Shown: positions 1 to 8,356, counted from the first letter of the stretch. The stretch is 46,438 bases of DNA from Streptomyces lateritius (GCF_014649715.1 NZ_BMTO01000012.1:123647-170084); one strand, 5' to 3'. Notes: generated by a model not told the origin, from the letters alone. Made by a program: numbers and translations.

Positions 1-763
1 TGCAGGTCGCACGCGAGGTTCGGAGGAGCGGACAGCAGTGTGGTCGCGGTCACCGTGCAGGTGGGTCCGGGGCCGGTGGTGAGGCTGCCGATGCGGATCG
101 GTTCGGGCGTGTGCGTCAGCTGGCCTTCGGCCAGGGCGAAGCGGAGGAGCAGCCTTCCGGCGTCGTTGGCGTGGACGCGGAGCTGCTGGCGCACGCTTCC
201 TCCGGCGGGGAGTGGCGGCAGGTCGAAGTCGACGGTGTTCAGGGCGGCGTGCGCGGCGGTCTTGACAGTGAGGACGGCGCTGCCGTGAGTGGCGTCCGTG
301 GGGCGGGCTCCGGCGGTGCGGGCGGCCTCGATGCCGGCGGCGAGGTCACCGCCCCTGGGGACGTAGGCGAAGCCCCAGTAGACGGCTGTCATGTCCGCCG
401 CGTCGTTGGGGATGAGGAATTGTGGCCGCATATCAGCGGGGCCGCACACGTAGACGGCGACGAGCCCTGCTACCTCCGTGCAGTCGTTGCGGTTCGCGAT
501 GAATCCCGTGGGGACTCCCGCACCGTCACCGGCCGGTCCGGTCAATGGCTTGGTGGAGAAGGCGATCACGGTCTTGCCGTCGGCGGTCCCGGACTCCACC
601 TTCGGGCCCAGGCGGGGTGCGGTGCCGGGGGCCGCGGCCTGGTCCTGCGTGGAGTGCCGCACGGTCTCCTCGGTAGGGACGGAGCGGAGTTCGCGAGGGT
701 TGCCACGGTCAGCAGACCGGCGGCGGCGCTCAGGGTGGCTATACGGCGTGCTGCTCGTCTCAC
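1..763 (-). pseudogene. Secreted protein of unknown function, frameshifted after its signal peptide and cut by the window edge
   Basis: Read leftward from a GTG at 763 with GAAGGA just upstream. The first ~26 residues (MRRAARRIATLSAAAGLLTV...) form a good Sec signal peptide: an Arg-rich start and a hydrophobic core. That frame then degenerates into Arg/Pro-rich sequence. From about position 690 the coding pattern, with G/C in nearly every third position, continues in another frame as SVPTEETVRHSTQDQAAAPG and stays open to base 1. The two frames join if one base is missing (or two are extra) between about 676 and 700. The mature part has two Cys in a short segment (NDCTEVAGLVAVYVCGP) and two more near the edge, fitting an exported disulfide protein. 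I do not recognise the family. A sequencing error or recent inactivation explains it equally well; the C-terminus lies outside the window. Confidence 0.6.
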
Positions 764-820
764 GGGATCCTTCGCAGGTGCGGTTGAGGTGGGCGGAGCG
801 TCGGCGTCCCGCTTTTTCGG

Positions 821-855
821 CGCCGCTCCCTCATCCTGGAGGTGAGGGAGCGGCG
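821..855. terminator. Perfect 13-bp hairpin between two convergently decayed genes
   Basis: CGCCGCTCCCTCA (821-833) pairs perfectly with TGAGGGAGCGGCG (843-855) around a 9-nt loop. It lies just past the stop of the FG-GAP remnant (884), and after the hairpin that strand runs into the upstream region of the secreted-protein gene. There is no U-tract, as is usual for terminators in high-GC actinobacteria. Confidence 0.65.
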
Positions 856-883
856 TGGAAGGGGGGGTGACCCCTGGGGAGGG

Positions 884-1300
884 TCAGAAGACGTTCATAA
901 GGCGGAACCACGTGTAGCCGTTGGTCAGGTTGGTGGCGACCCGGCTCTTGAAGGGCTTGCGGTAGTCGCCGGTTCCCGCGTACGAATACGTACCGCCGCC
1001 GGCGTCCATGGCGAGCAGGTCAGCCCGGCCGTCTCCGGTGCCGTCGCCGATGCCCACCAGGTGCGGGTACGCGTTCCAGCCGCCGCCGATCCTCACCCGA
1101 GGAGCGAAGGTGCCGTCGCCCTTGCCGAGGTACAGCCACAGCACACCCTCCTTGTCGCGGGCGAGAAGGTCTCCTACCGTGCCTCCGGCGATGTTGCCGG
1201 TGGCGGTGAGCTGGTTGTAGATCCCCCAGCCGGTGCCGATCTGCTTTCGTGGCGAGAAGGGCGCGTTGACGTTGCCGACAGAACGCGTGACCCGGCCCGG
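884..1300 (-). pseudogene. 3' remnant of an FG-GAP/VCBS repeat protein
   Basis: The frame is open leftward from 1300 to the stop at 884, giving about 138 codons. It contains repeat signatures such as GDLLARDKEGVLWLYLGKGD and GIGDGTGDGRADLLAMDAGG, the D-x-D/N-G-x-x-D-L-L-A blades of FG-GAP/VCBS beta-propellers. A stop (TAG at 1303-1301) lies immediately upstream in frame. No start codon with a ribosome binding site precedes the first blade, and no signal peptide is present. The only internal start is a GTG at 1144 in mid-blade, so this is the tail of a once longer secreted protein. An intact relative with very similar blades lies at 24973-27117. Confidence 0.7.
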
Positions 1301-1391
1301 CTAGCACGACGCGCCACAGATTGGGGGGCCCTCCTCACCCACGGCGTGCTCCAGGGCGGACTTGATCACGGAGTGGATGTCGGCCAGCGTC

Positions 1392-2744
1392 TCAGACGGG
1401 GAGTGGCGGGGCGCTGCCTCGGCTGTCGTTCCAGGCCGAGCGGTGGGCCCGGGACGCGGCTTCCGCGTGGCGGAGGGCCGCGGGCGGGAGCGGGACGCGG
1501 CACAGGGCGTCGAGGGATTCCAGCATGCGTGCGGCGAAGCGCCGACCGAGGGGTGTGAGGCGGCCGGAGGCCAGGAGGACGACGGTCGCCTCGTGGGTGG
1601 CCGAGCGCCAGCGGGCGAAGCGGGTCTGGGCGGCGGCGCGCTGGGCGGGGTCCGGCTCTGTCTCGCTGCGGCGTCCCCAGAAGCGGGCCACTCCCAGGTG
1701 TGCGTACGCCCCGTGGAACAGGCCGAGGAGCGGGCGCGGGTCCGGGCGCCAGGGGGCGTAGAACAGTTCCTCGCCGTCCGCTTCGAACAGGTCGAAGAGG
1801 TGGAGGAGGGCCCCGAACTTGTTGTGCTGGAGCTCGTGCGCCATCGTCGCCGCGAAGACGGACCCGTTCTGCGGCAGCGACATCGCCATGCAGCCGAAGG
1901 TCTCCGCGCTGCTGCCGCTGACGTTGCCCCGGCCGGTGCCGATCAAGGGGACGATGAGCCGGGGGCCGGCGGCCAGTTCCGCGTGGACCTCCGGATGGTC
2001 GGCGCGCAGCAGCGCGCACGCGCCCCGCGCCCCCGACGCCCACGCGCGGACCTCGTCCGCGTGCAGCTCGCCGGGGCGGTCCGAGGCGCTCGGGAAGGAC
2101 GCCGGGTCCAGGGTGTCGAGTAGCAGGGGCGCGCCGGTGCGGAGTGTGGTCAGCAGGTACGGGGCGCGCCAGCGGTCAGGGGGACTCTCGGGCCGGTACG
2201 GGGTTGTCGGCACCCTGACAGGGGCGCTGCCGGGGACGGCGAGGCGCGCGTGGCCGTCGGTGTCGACGCGCAGCTCGACGGGGGCGCCGGGGCGGGCGCC
2301 GGGGAAGTGGGCCCGGCCGAGCGACGGCAGTGCCAGCACGGGTCCAGGCGCCGGCCACCGCACCTGCGCGGGGACGCGGGCGCGGACCGCCGCCGCGGCG
2401 GCGAGCGCGGTCAGCCGGTGCATCGTCATCCGCGGCGGGGTCTCCCCGCCGGTGAGACGAGTGAGCAGGCCGAGCAGGGCGGGCCCCGCCGAGGGGTGGG
2501 TCAGGACGGCCGCCACGGCCCCCGGCTCCGCCCGGTCGGCGGCCACCAGCAACTCCCAGGCCTCTTCGGCCGCTTCGGCCGCCGCGCCCCCTGCCTCGCG
2601 GGCGGCGGTCACCACCGCGTACACGCAGGCCAGACGCCTGCTGTGCTCGGCGCGCGCGAGCATCCCCATGGCCTCGGCTCCACCTCCGCCCGCGGCGAGC
2701 GCGTCGAACATCGCGCCCGGCAGGCGGTGCGGCAGCGGCGTCAT
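1392..2744 (-). CDS. HExxH-motif putative peptide beta-hydroxylase of the FxSxx RiPP locus
   Basis: 450 aa. Belongs by pattern to the HExxH-containing putative peptide-modification family (TIGR04267 type, now described as alpha-ketoglutarate-dependent HExxH peptide hydroxylases), commonly encoded beside FxsB radical SAM enzymes. The metal-binding motif is MAHELQHNKFGALLHLF, with His303, Glu304 and His307. It is preceded by a Gly/Ser-rich stretch (GTGRGNVSGSSAETFGC) and follows an Ala-rich helical N-terminal half. The ATG at 2744 overlaps the fxsB stop as ATGA, so translation is coupled, which argues that both enzymes act on the same peptide. Substrate and reaction are inferred from the family; no transmembrane segment or signal peptide is seen, so it should be cytoplasmic. 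A metalloprotease role is the main alternative. Confidence 0.8.
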   Translation of the reverse strand: MTPLPHRLPGAMFDALAAGGGGAEAMGMLARAEHSRRLACVYAVVTAAREAGGAAAEAAEEAWELLVAADRAEPGAVAAVLTHPSAGPALLGLLTRLTGGETPPRMTMHRLTALAAAAAVRARVPAQVRWPAPGPVLALPSLGRAHFPGARPGAPVELRVDTDGHARLAVPGSAPVRVPTTPYRPESPPDRWRAPYLLTTLRTGAPLLLDTLDPASFPSASDRPGELHADEVRAWASGARGACALLRADHPEVHAELAAGPRLIVPLIGTGRGNVSGSSAETFGCMAMSLPQNGSVFAATMAHELQHNKFGALLHLFDLFEADGEELFYAPWRPDPRPLLGLFHGAYAHLGVARFWGRRSETEPDPAQRAAAQTRFARWRSATHEATVVLLASGRLTPLGRRFAARMLESLDALCRVPLPPAALRHAEAASRAHRSAWNDSRGSAPPLPV

Positions 2745-4054
2745 GCCGGCTCCGTCGACAACGCGGGGGAGGGGATGGCGGGGGAGGCCGCTCCGGCCCC
2801 CGGTGGGGCCGCCGCCGCCCGTGCCGTCGGTCGGGCGCCGGGCAGCTTCGCCATGTCCGCCGCCAGCCGGCCCCGGACGCGGCCGATCAGCGCCGTCAGG
2901 TCCGCGCAGTACACGCTCGGGTTGGCGAAGCCCGTGTCGGGGCGGTAGCGGTTGGCGTAGTGGCCGCCGCCGCACACCTGGTGCAGGGGGCAGGACCGGC
3001 AGGTCGCGCACAGGGCGTCGGCGCCCCACTGGCGTGCCGCGATGCCCGGGTGGCGCAGCAGTTCGTCGAAGGAGTGGCGCCACACGTCCAGGCCCGTGCG
3101 GGCCGCCCCGTCGTACGCGGTGCGCAGGGTGTCGTCCTGGGCGAGGGAGCCGTCGGTCTCCACCACCGCGTACCGCACCGGGGAGAGGCCGAGCGCCTCC
3201 GTCTGCGGCGCGGCGCCGAGCAGCAGGGCCATCAGGTCGTCGAGGAGGCGTACGCCCGTCTCGCGCGCCGGCGCTCCGTACCAGCGCTCGAAGACCGCCC
3301 ACAGCCAGTCCGCGTACGGGGTGCGGCGCGCGCCCGGGACGAGACCGGGCGGCGGGGTGCGCCAGTGCCCCAGCGGGAGCAGGAAGTCGACGGTCGGCGG
3401 GCGGTGGACGAGCAGCTCCTCGTACGTGCGGACGGGGTCGTTGCGCAGGTCGATCGTGCACAGCAGGGCGGCGAACAGCGGCCGGTACGGCTCCTTTGCC
3501 AGCAGTCGCAGGGCCTCGCGGACCCGGCCGTGGCTGCCACGCCCGTCGGCGCCGCGCCGGTGCCGGTCGTGGGCGGCGCGACCGCCGTCGACGCTCACCC
3601 CGATCCGGACGCCCAGCTCGCCGCAGAGGTCGAGCCGCCGCTCGGTGAGGCGGACACCGTTGGTCTGGAGGGAGAAACGCAGCCGTACGCCGGGGCCGAC
3701 CGCCGCTCGCAGGGTCCGGACGGTGCGGGCGAGCGCGGCGTCGCCGGCGAGGAGGGGTTCCCCGCCGTGGAGGACGACACCCGCCTCGCTCAGTCCGTGC
3801 GCGGACAGGTGCTCGGCGATCCGCCGCGCCGTCCGGTCCACGGTGGCCGGGGCCATCGTCCGGGGCTGGGCGCGCCAACCCTGGTCCGCCGAGCGGTACA
3901 TGTAGCAGTAGTCGCAGGCCAGGTCGCAGCGGCTGTGCACCTTGAGGACGAAGGAGTGGAGCGGATACGGCACCCAGCCCGCCGCCTCACGTGTCGCCAC
4001 GTCCGTGGAGCTCGGCCAGGGCGGCTCGCCATGGCGCAGTGGCGGTCGGCTCAT
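2741..4054 (-). CDS. fxsB: FxsB-like radical SAM/SPASM cyclophane-forming peptide maturase
   Basis: 437 aa. The radical SAM cluster motif CX3CX2C is Cys43, Cys47 and Cys50 (HSRCDLACDYCYMY). GGEPLL follows about 50 residues later. The C-terminal part has a SPASM-like set of cysteines (Cys349, 352, 355, 361 and 383, within CATCRSCPLHQVCGGGHYAN and PSVYC) that would hold auxiliary iron-sulfur clusters. This layout matches FxsB enzymes, which cross-link an aromatic side chain to a nearby residue in FxSxx peptides. The start at 4054 is preceded by GGGGGGAG; a longer frame to 4183 has no ribosome site. It is divergent from the precursor-like gene and overlaps the HExxH gene by 4 nt. The last ~50 residues are Ala/Pro-rich and probably disordered. 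Confidence 0.87.
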   Translation of the reverse strand: MSRPPLRHGEPPWPSSTDVATREAAGWVPYPLHSFVLKVHSRCDLACDYCYMYRSADQGWRAQPRTMAPATVDRTARRIAEHLSAHGLSEAGVVLHGGEPLLAGDAALARTVRTLRAAVGPGVRLRFSLQTNGVRLTERRLDLCGELGVRIGVSVDGGRAAHDRHRRGADGRGSHGRVREALRLLAKEPYRPLFAALLCTIDLRNDPVRTYEELLVHRPPTVDFLLPLGHWRTPPPGLVPGARRTPYADWLWAVFERWYGAPARETGVRLLDDLMALLLGAAPQTEALGLSPVRYAVVETDGSLAQDDTLRTAYDGAARTGLDVWRHSFDELLRHPGIAARQWGADALCATCRSCPLHQVCGGGHYANRYRPDTGFANPSVYCADLTALIGRVRGRLAADMAKLPGARPTARAAAAPPGAGAASPAIPSPALSTEPA

Positions 4055-4120
4055 CCGCTCCCCCCGAAAGCGTGTGCGGCGATCCGTCGAGCATCGGGAC
4101 CGGGCCCACTCCGTTCGTCC

Positions 4121-4150
4121 AGTATTCGGTTGGGGTGCGCCGGCAGTCAA
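4121..4150 (-). promoter_or_regulatory. Predicted sigma-HrdB-type promoter of fxsB
   Basis: On the minus strand TTGACT (4150-4145) and AATACT (4126-4121) are separated by 18 nt. The expected transcript start near 4114 would leave a leader of about 60 nt before the fxsB ATG. Confidence 0.5.
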
Positions 4151-4214
4151 TATCATGAATGAGCCAACAGGTGTCCATGGCAACGAAGTTGGGGCCGCTC
4201 GGACGGTACGCCGA

Positions 4215-4244
4215 CTGCCGTGCCGGAGGGGGCGGCGCTAGGCT
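4215..4244 (+). promoter_or_regulatory. Predicted promoter of the precursor-peptide gene
   Basis: CTGCCG (4215-4220) and TAGGCT (4239-4244) are spaced by 18 nt. The -10 is a common Streptomyces vegetative form; the -35 is weak. The start would fall near 4251, about 43 nt before the ATG at 4294. Together with the fxsB promoter it makes the 240-bp gap a divergent control region. Confidence 0.45.
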
Positions 4245-4293
4245 GGGAGGGACACCGGTCTCCCGGTCCACGCGACCCCACGGAGTGGACACC

Positions 4294-4533
4294 ATGGCAG
4301 TTGCCGAAGGCGCCGCCCCGGTCCCTCCGGGGCCCGACGCGAACTCCGCCGTCCCCGAATCCGGCGTTCCGGATTCCGCCGTCCTGGAATCCGTCGTCCT
4401 GGACATCGCCGGGCTCGCGCTCGACGAGGTCGCGGCCCTGCCGGACTCCGTGCTCGGCGCGGTGCTGCGCCGGGTGCGCGACAGTTGCGCGGCGGGCGAC
4501 CCGTTCGTCACCGGACACACGGAGAGCGCGTGA
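4294..4533 (+). CDS. FxSxx-COOH-like RiPP precursor peptide with variant C-terminus
   Basis: 79 aa, starting at the ATG preceded by GGAGTGGACACC. The middle (VVLDIAGLALDEVAALPDSV, then LGAVLRRVRDS) resembles the conserved leader of FxSxx-COOH peptides (TIGR04268 type), which is recognised by the FxsB maturase encoded divergently. The canonical family ends in F-x-S-x-x-COOH. This one ends GDPFVTGHTESA, so Phe71 is nine residues from the end and Thr73 replaces Ser. An F-x-T unit could still be a three-residue cyclophane site, with six residues trailing. The N-terminal part has a five-residue period (VPESG, VPDSA, VLESV, VLDIA). Identification rests on position, size and leader similarity. It could also be a degenerate or neofunctionalised precursor. 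Confidence 0.65.
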   Translation: MAVAEGAAPVPPGPDANSAVPESGVPDSAVLESVVLDIAGLALDEVAALPDSVLGAVLRRVRDSCAAGDPFVTGHTESA

Positions 4534-4645
4534 GCGACGCGAGCCCGGCGGGGCGGGACCGGGGCCGGACGGGTCCTATACTGACTTCCCCGCATGTCTG
4601 TTATGTCCATCTTCATTTGCCGCCACCTCGCCGAGCGGAGAGGTC

Positions 4646-7600
4646 ATGCCGGACGCCAACACCCTGGACGGCGCAGGTTCGTTCGCCGTCTTCTTCACCA
4701 CCTCGGAGAACCTCGGCCTGAGCACCACCCTGCGCAACGCGGCGGACATCCTCGCCGAGGGCAACCGCAGTGTCCTCCTCGTGGACGGCCGGCCCCGTGC
4801 CCGGCGGCACGACGACCCCACGAGCGACGCGACCGCCGCCGGCGTGACCGTGCCGGAGCCCGTGGCCGGACAGGTCGCCGCCGTGGCCGCCACCACCCCG
4901 GACCGGCTCGCCGCGATCGGCGACGACCCGACGGCGGCCCGCTACGACCATGTCCTGATCGAGGCGCCCGTGCCCGAGGCGCCCGGCGCCGTGGAGCACG
5001 GCAGGCTGATGGAGTTCGCCGACGCGCTCGTGGTCTGCTTCGCGCTGACCGCCTGGTCCATCGACGGAGCCGCCGCCCTCGCCGAGGACCTGTCCGCCCG
5101 CCGCACCGAGCGCCCCGTACGGCTGCTCACCCTCGGACTCAAGAGCGACGTCGGCGTGCGGGACCGGCTGCGCGAGAGCCGTGAGCGGGCCCGCCGCAAG
5201 TTCTCGGCGCTCGCCCGGACCCTCGGCGAGCGCGAGTTCCCCCTGCTGGAGATCCCGTACAACCCGCTCTACCTCGACAGCCGCAGCCTCGCCGTCGAGA
5301 CCGAGGACGCCGGCACCGTCGTCGGCCTGCGCCCCTACTACGAGCGGCTCGCCGACTGGCTGCGGGAGCGCCGCCCCGCACGGCTCGACGGCGTCACGGT
5401 CGTGCACTCCGGACGCCACGTCCTCTGGGCGGCCTGGCTGCGCGACCGGCTCGCGGAGAAGAACCTCCGGATCGAGCTGCGCCGAGCCGACACGTACACC
5501 GGGTGGCGCCCCGAGCCCGGCACGGCCCTGCTCTTCCTCTCGCCCGGTGACGGCGACGACACGCTCCTCGCCCAGATCGGCACCCTCTCCCACACCGACG
5601 TACGGATCGTCCTGGTCGACGAGGCCTTCCCGAACGCCGAGGCGGCGCACCACGAGCTGATCGACCTGCGCGTCCCCACCGAGGACGAGGCGCTGCGTCG
5701 CCTCTACACCGGCCTCGGCCTCGGCCCGGCGGACCCCCGCGAGCGCACCGCCGAGACCCGCTTCCCGCGCCTGCCCGAGACCACCAACATCACCCCCCGG
5801 GGCGGTGGTTTCGTCGACCGCGACGACCTGCTCACCACCCTCGAGGAGAAGCTGCGGGAGGCGGGCCGCAACGGTACGGGCCTGGTCCTGCACGGACCCA
5901 GCGGCTGGGGCAAGAGCGAGACCGCCCGCGAGCTGTGCCACCGCTACGGCGCCGGATACGACGTGGTGTGGTGGGTGCGGGCCTGGGAACCGCAGCGCAT
6001 GCGCCGGGGCCTGACCCGGCTCGCCGCCCGCCTCGGCGCCACCGGGGACCGGCTGGGCGCGGTCACCGCCGACGGCGACCTCTCCCCGCTCCTGACCCGT
6101 CTCTCGCGCCCGGGTGACGACGCCACCAGCTGGCTGATCGTCTACGACGGCGCGGCGGACCCCGCCGACCTGGACGGCCTGCTCCCCGTCCCGCACGAGC
6201 GGGGCCACCTGCTGATCACCAGCCGGGTCGCGCCGGCCGAGGCACCGCGCGACGCCGTCCCGCCGCACCTGGCGGGCTGCGCCATGCGGGCCATGGTGCC
6301 CGCCGAGTGCGCCGCGCTGCTCGGCGAACGCGTGCCGGAACTCACCGAGGAGCAGGCCCAACAGGTCGGCAGTGCCGTGGACTTCGTGCCGCTCGCCCTG
6401 CGTCTCGCCGCCCACTGCCTCGCCGCGCGGGCCGACACCCACCGCCGCGACGACCACATGAGCCAGGACGCGGCCGTCCGCGCGGCCGTCGCCGACCTGC
6501 TCGTCGCGTACCGGACCGCAAAGACCGGGATCCTCGGCGAGGCGGACGCCGCACCGCCCGTCACCGTCATGGTCCGCGTCGCCCGTCAATTCGCCGCCGC
6601 GACCCCGGGCGCCGCCGCCTGGCGCGCCGAGAGTCCCGCGCACGACGCCCTCGGCTGGCTCCTCAACGCGGCCTCCCTGCTCACCGGCCGGGGCATGGGC
6701 CTGGAGCTGCTGCTGTCGCGCCGCATCCTGTCCGAACTGGCCCGCGACGACTCGGCCGGACCGGACCGCGTCGGCGGAGGGGCCGACGCCCGCCCCCGCC
6801 ACCCCGACGACGTCCAGCTCCCCGACGAGCACATGGTCGGCGTCGCCCTGTGGTCGCTCGCCCAAGTCGGACTGCTGGAGGTCGACTTCGATGACAAGGA
6901 GGAGCCGCTCGCACAGCACCACGCGCTGCGGGACCTGATCCGCGACTCGATGGACCCCGAGGAGCGGCGGCACGTCGAGTCGGTGCTGCGCGGTGTCCTC
7001 GCCGAGTACGGCCCCCGGGACGAGGACCTGCCGCCCGACTGGGCCCGCGAGGTCAACTCGCTGCGCCTGTGGGAGGACCCCCGGCCCCGGGTGCGCCGCT
7101 CGCTGCTGCGGCACCTGAACGCCCTCGCCTCCCGCGGTGAGAGCGCCGACCTCGCCCGCCTCCTCGGTATCGCCGAGGAAGCCCGCAGGGAATGGGCCGG
7201 CGACAGCGACGAACCGACGCCCGAATACCTGCGCCTGCTCAACCTCACCGCCCGCGCCCACCGCCTCTGCGGCGCGTACGAGAAGTCCCGCGAACTGTCC
7301 CAGGCCGCCCTGCGCGGCCACCGCAGGCTCCTCGGCCTCACCCACCCGCGCACCCTGCTCTCCGCCGACTCGCACGCCGCGACCCTTCGGGCGCTCGGCC
7401 GCTTCGAGGACGCCCTGATGCAGATCAGGCCCGCCGTCGAAGGGCTCACCCTGCTGCTCGGCTGGAAGCACTCCGCCACGATCCAGGTCGAGCGCAACCT
7501 CGCCCTCACCGAGGCGCTCACGGGGCGCGTCGCCGCCGCCCTCGGCCGGGTCGAGGAGCGCTTCCGCTACCGCCAGGCCGTCGGCGGCAAGGACGACCCG

Positions 7601-8356
7601 GTCGCCTGGGCCTCGGCCGACCTCCTCGCCCACCTCTACCGCGCGACCGGCCGCGACGGCGAGTCCCGCGACCTGCTGCGCCAGCGCCTGCGCCGGCACG
7701 GCGACGCCTGGGACGCGGCGCGGCTGCGCACCGAGGTCGGCCTCGCCGTCAGCGAGCGCCGCCTCGCCGACGGCTTCCCCGCGGCCAGGGACCCGCGCTA
7801 CGGCTTCGAGATGGCGCACGAGCGGGACCTGCGGACCCTGCGGGAGTACATCAGCCGCTTCGGCACCGATCGTCTCGACACCCTGCGCTGCCAGTTCAGT
7901 TACGCCGCCGACCTGCACGCCCTCGGCAAGGCGGACGAGGCCGAACTGCAGGCACGGCAGTGCGGAGAGATCCTCGGGGAGCAGTTCGGCACGGGCCATC
8001 CGTACACCGCGCTCAGCGACGTCCGCCACGGTGTGTACCTGCGGGCGACGGGCGACCTGCAGCGCGCCGAGGTGGCGGGCCGGTGGGCGCTCGACCGCCT
8101 CGGTCACAAACTCGGCCGGGCCCACCCGTGGGTCGCCGCGGCCGAGAACTCCCTGGCCGCGACCCTCGCCGCCGACGGCCGGACCGAGGAGGCGGTGGAG
8201 CTCGCGCGCAGCGCCCTGGACCGGATGCGCGACCTGGGGATCGCCCACCGCCCCGACGGACGGCGGGTGAAGGCGCATCACGCCCGCCTGACCGGAGCCG
8301 ACACCGCGGTCCCTCCGTCGGGCTTCGACATCGACCTGGAGCTCCCGGGACTGTAA
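4646..8356 (+). CDS. fxsT: FxsT-like protein: P-loop-like, TIR-like, NB-ARC and tetratricopeptide repeats
   Basis: 1236 aa. Matches the architecture of the FxSxx-COOH system TPR protein. Residues ~10-250 resemble a MinD/ParA-type NTPase (SVLLVDGRP) with a degenerate P-loop (ENLGLSTT instead of GGVGKT). Residues ~250-350 contain VVHSGRHVLWAAWLRDRL, which resembles the start of a degenerate TIR-like domain. An NB-ARC ATPase follows, with Walker A HGPSGWGKSE near 413-421. From ~870 to the end there are kinesin-light-chain-type TPRs (LGLTHPRTLLSADSHAATLR, LGKADEAELQARQ). The ATG at 4646 follows GGAGAGG; the earlier frame from 4220 overlaps the precursor gene and is a shadow. A TATACT hexamer at 4577-4582 could be its own -10. 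Such STAND proteins usually act as signal-sensing switches, so a sensing or effector role in the peptide system is inferred. The protein is soluble. Confidence 0.8.
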   Translation: MPDANTLDGAGSFAVFFTTSENLGLSTTLRNAADILAEGNRSVLLVDGRPRARRHDDPTSDATAAGVTVPEPVAGQVAAVAATTPDRLAAIGDDPTAARYDHVLIEAPVPEAPGAVEHGRLMEFADALVVCFALTAWSIDGAAALAEDLSARRTERPVRLLTLGLKSDVGVRDRLRESRERARRKFSALARTLGEREFPLLEIPYNPLYLDSRSLAVETEDAGTVVGLRPYYERLADWLRERRPARLDGVTVVHSGRHVLWAAWLRDRLAEKNLRIELRRADTYTGWRPEPGTALLFLSPGDGDDTLLAQIGTLSHTDVRIVLVDEAFPNAEAAHHELIDLRVPTEDEALRRLYTGLGLGPADPRERTAETRFPRLPETTNITPRGGGFVDRDDLLTTLEEKLREAGRNGTGLVLHGPSGWGKSETARELCHRYGAGYDVVWWVRAWEPQRMRRGLTRLAARLGATGDRLGAVTADGDLSPLLTRLSRPGDDATSWLIVYDGAADPADLDGLLPVPHERGHLLITSRVAPAEAPRDAVPPHLAGCAMRAMVPAECAALLGERVPELTEEQAQQVGSAVDFVPLALRLAAHCLAARADTHRRDDHMSQDAAVRAAVADLLVAYRTAKTGILGEADAAPPVTVMVRVARQFAAATPGAAAWRAESPAHDALGWLLNAASLLTGRGMGLELLLSRRILSELARDDSAGPDRVGGGADARPRHPDDVQLPDEHMVGVALWSLAQVGLLEVDFDDKEEPLAQHHALRDLIRDSMDPEERRHVESVLRGVLAEYGPRDEDLPPDWAREVNSLRLWEDPRPRVRRSLLRHLNALASRGESADLARLLGIAEEARREWAGDSDEPTPEYLRLLNLTARAHRLCGAYEKSRELSQAALRGHRRLLGLTHPRTLLSADSHAATLRALGRFEDALMQIRPAVEGLTLLLGWKHSATIQVERNLALTEALTGRVAAALGRVEERFRYRQAVGGKDDPVAWASADLLAHLYRATGRDGESRDLLRQRLRRHGDAWDAARLRTEVGLAVSERRLADGFPAARDPRYGFEMAHERDLRTLREYISRFGTDRLDTLRCQFSYAADLHALGKADEAELQARQCGEILGEQFGTGHPYTALSDVRHGVYLRATGDLQRAEVAGRWALDRLGHKLGRAHPWVAAAENSLAATLAADGRTEEAVELARSALDRMRDLGIAHRPDGRRVKAHHARLTGADTAVPPSGFDIDLELPGL

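Noticed and set aside
4577..4582. TATACT as a separate promoter for the fxsT-like gene
   Set aside because: It is a near-consensus -10, but no acceptable -35 lies 16-19 nt upstream, so it is mentioned only under that gene.
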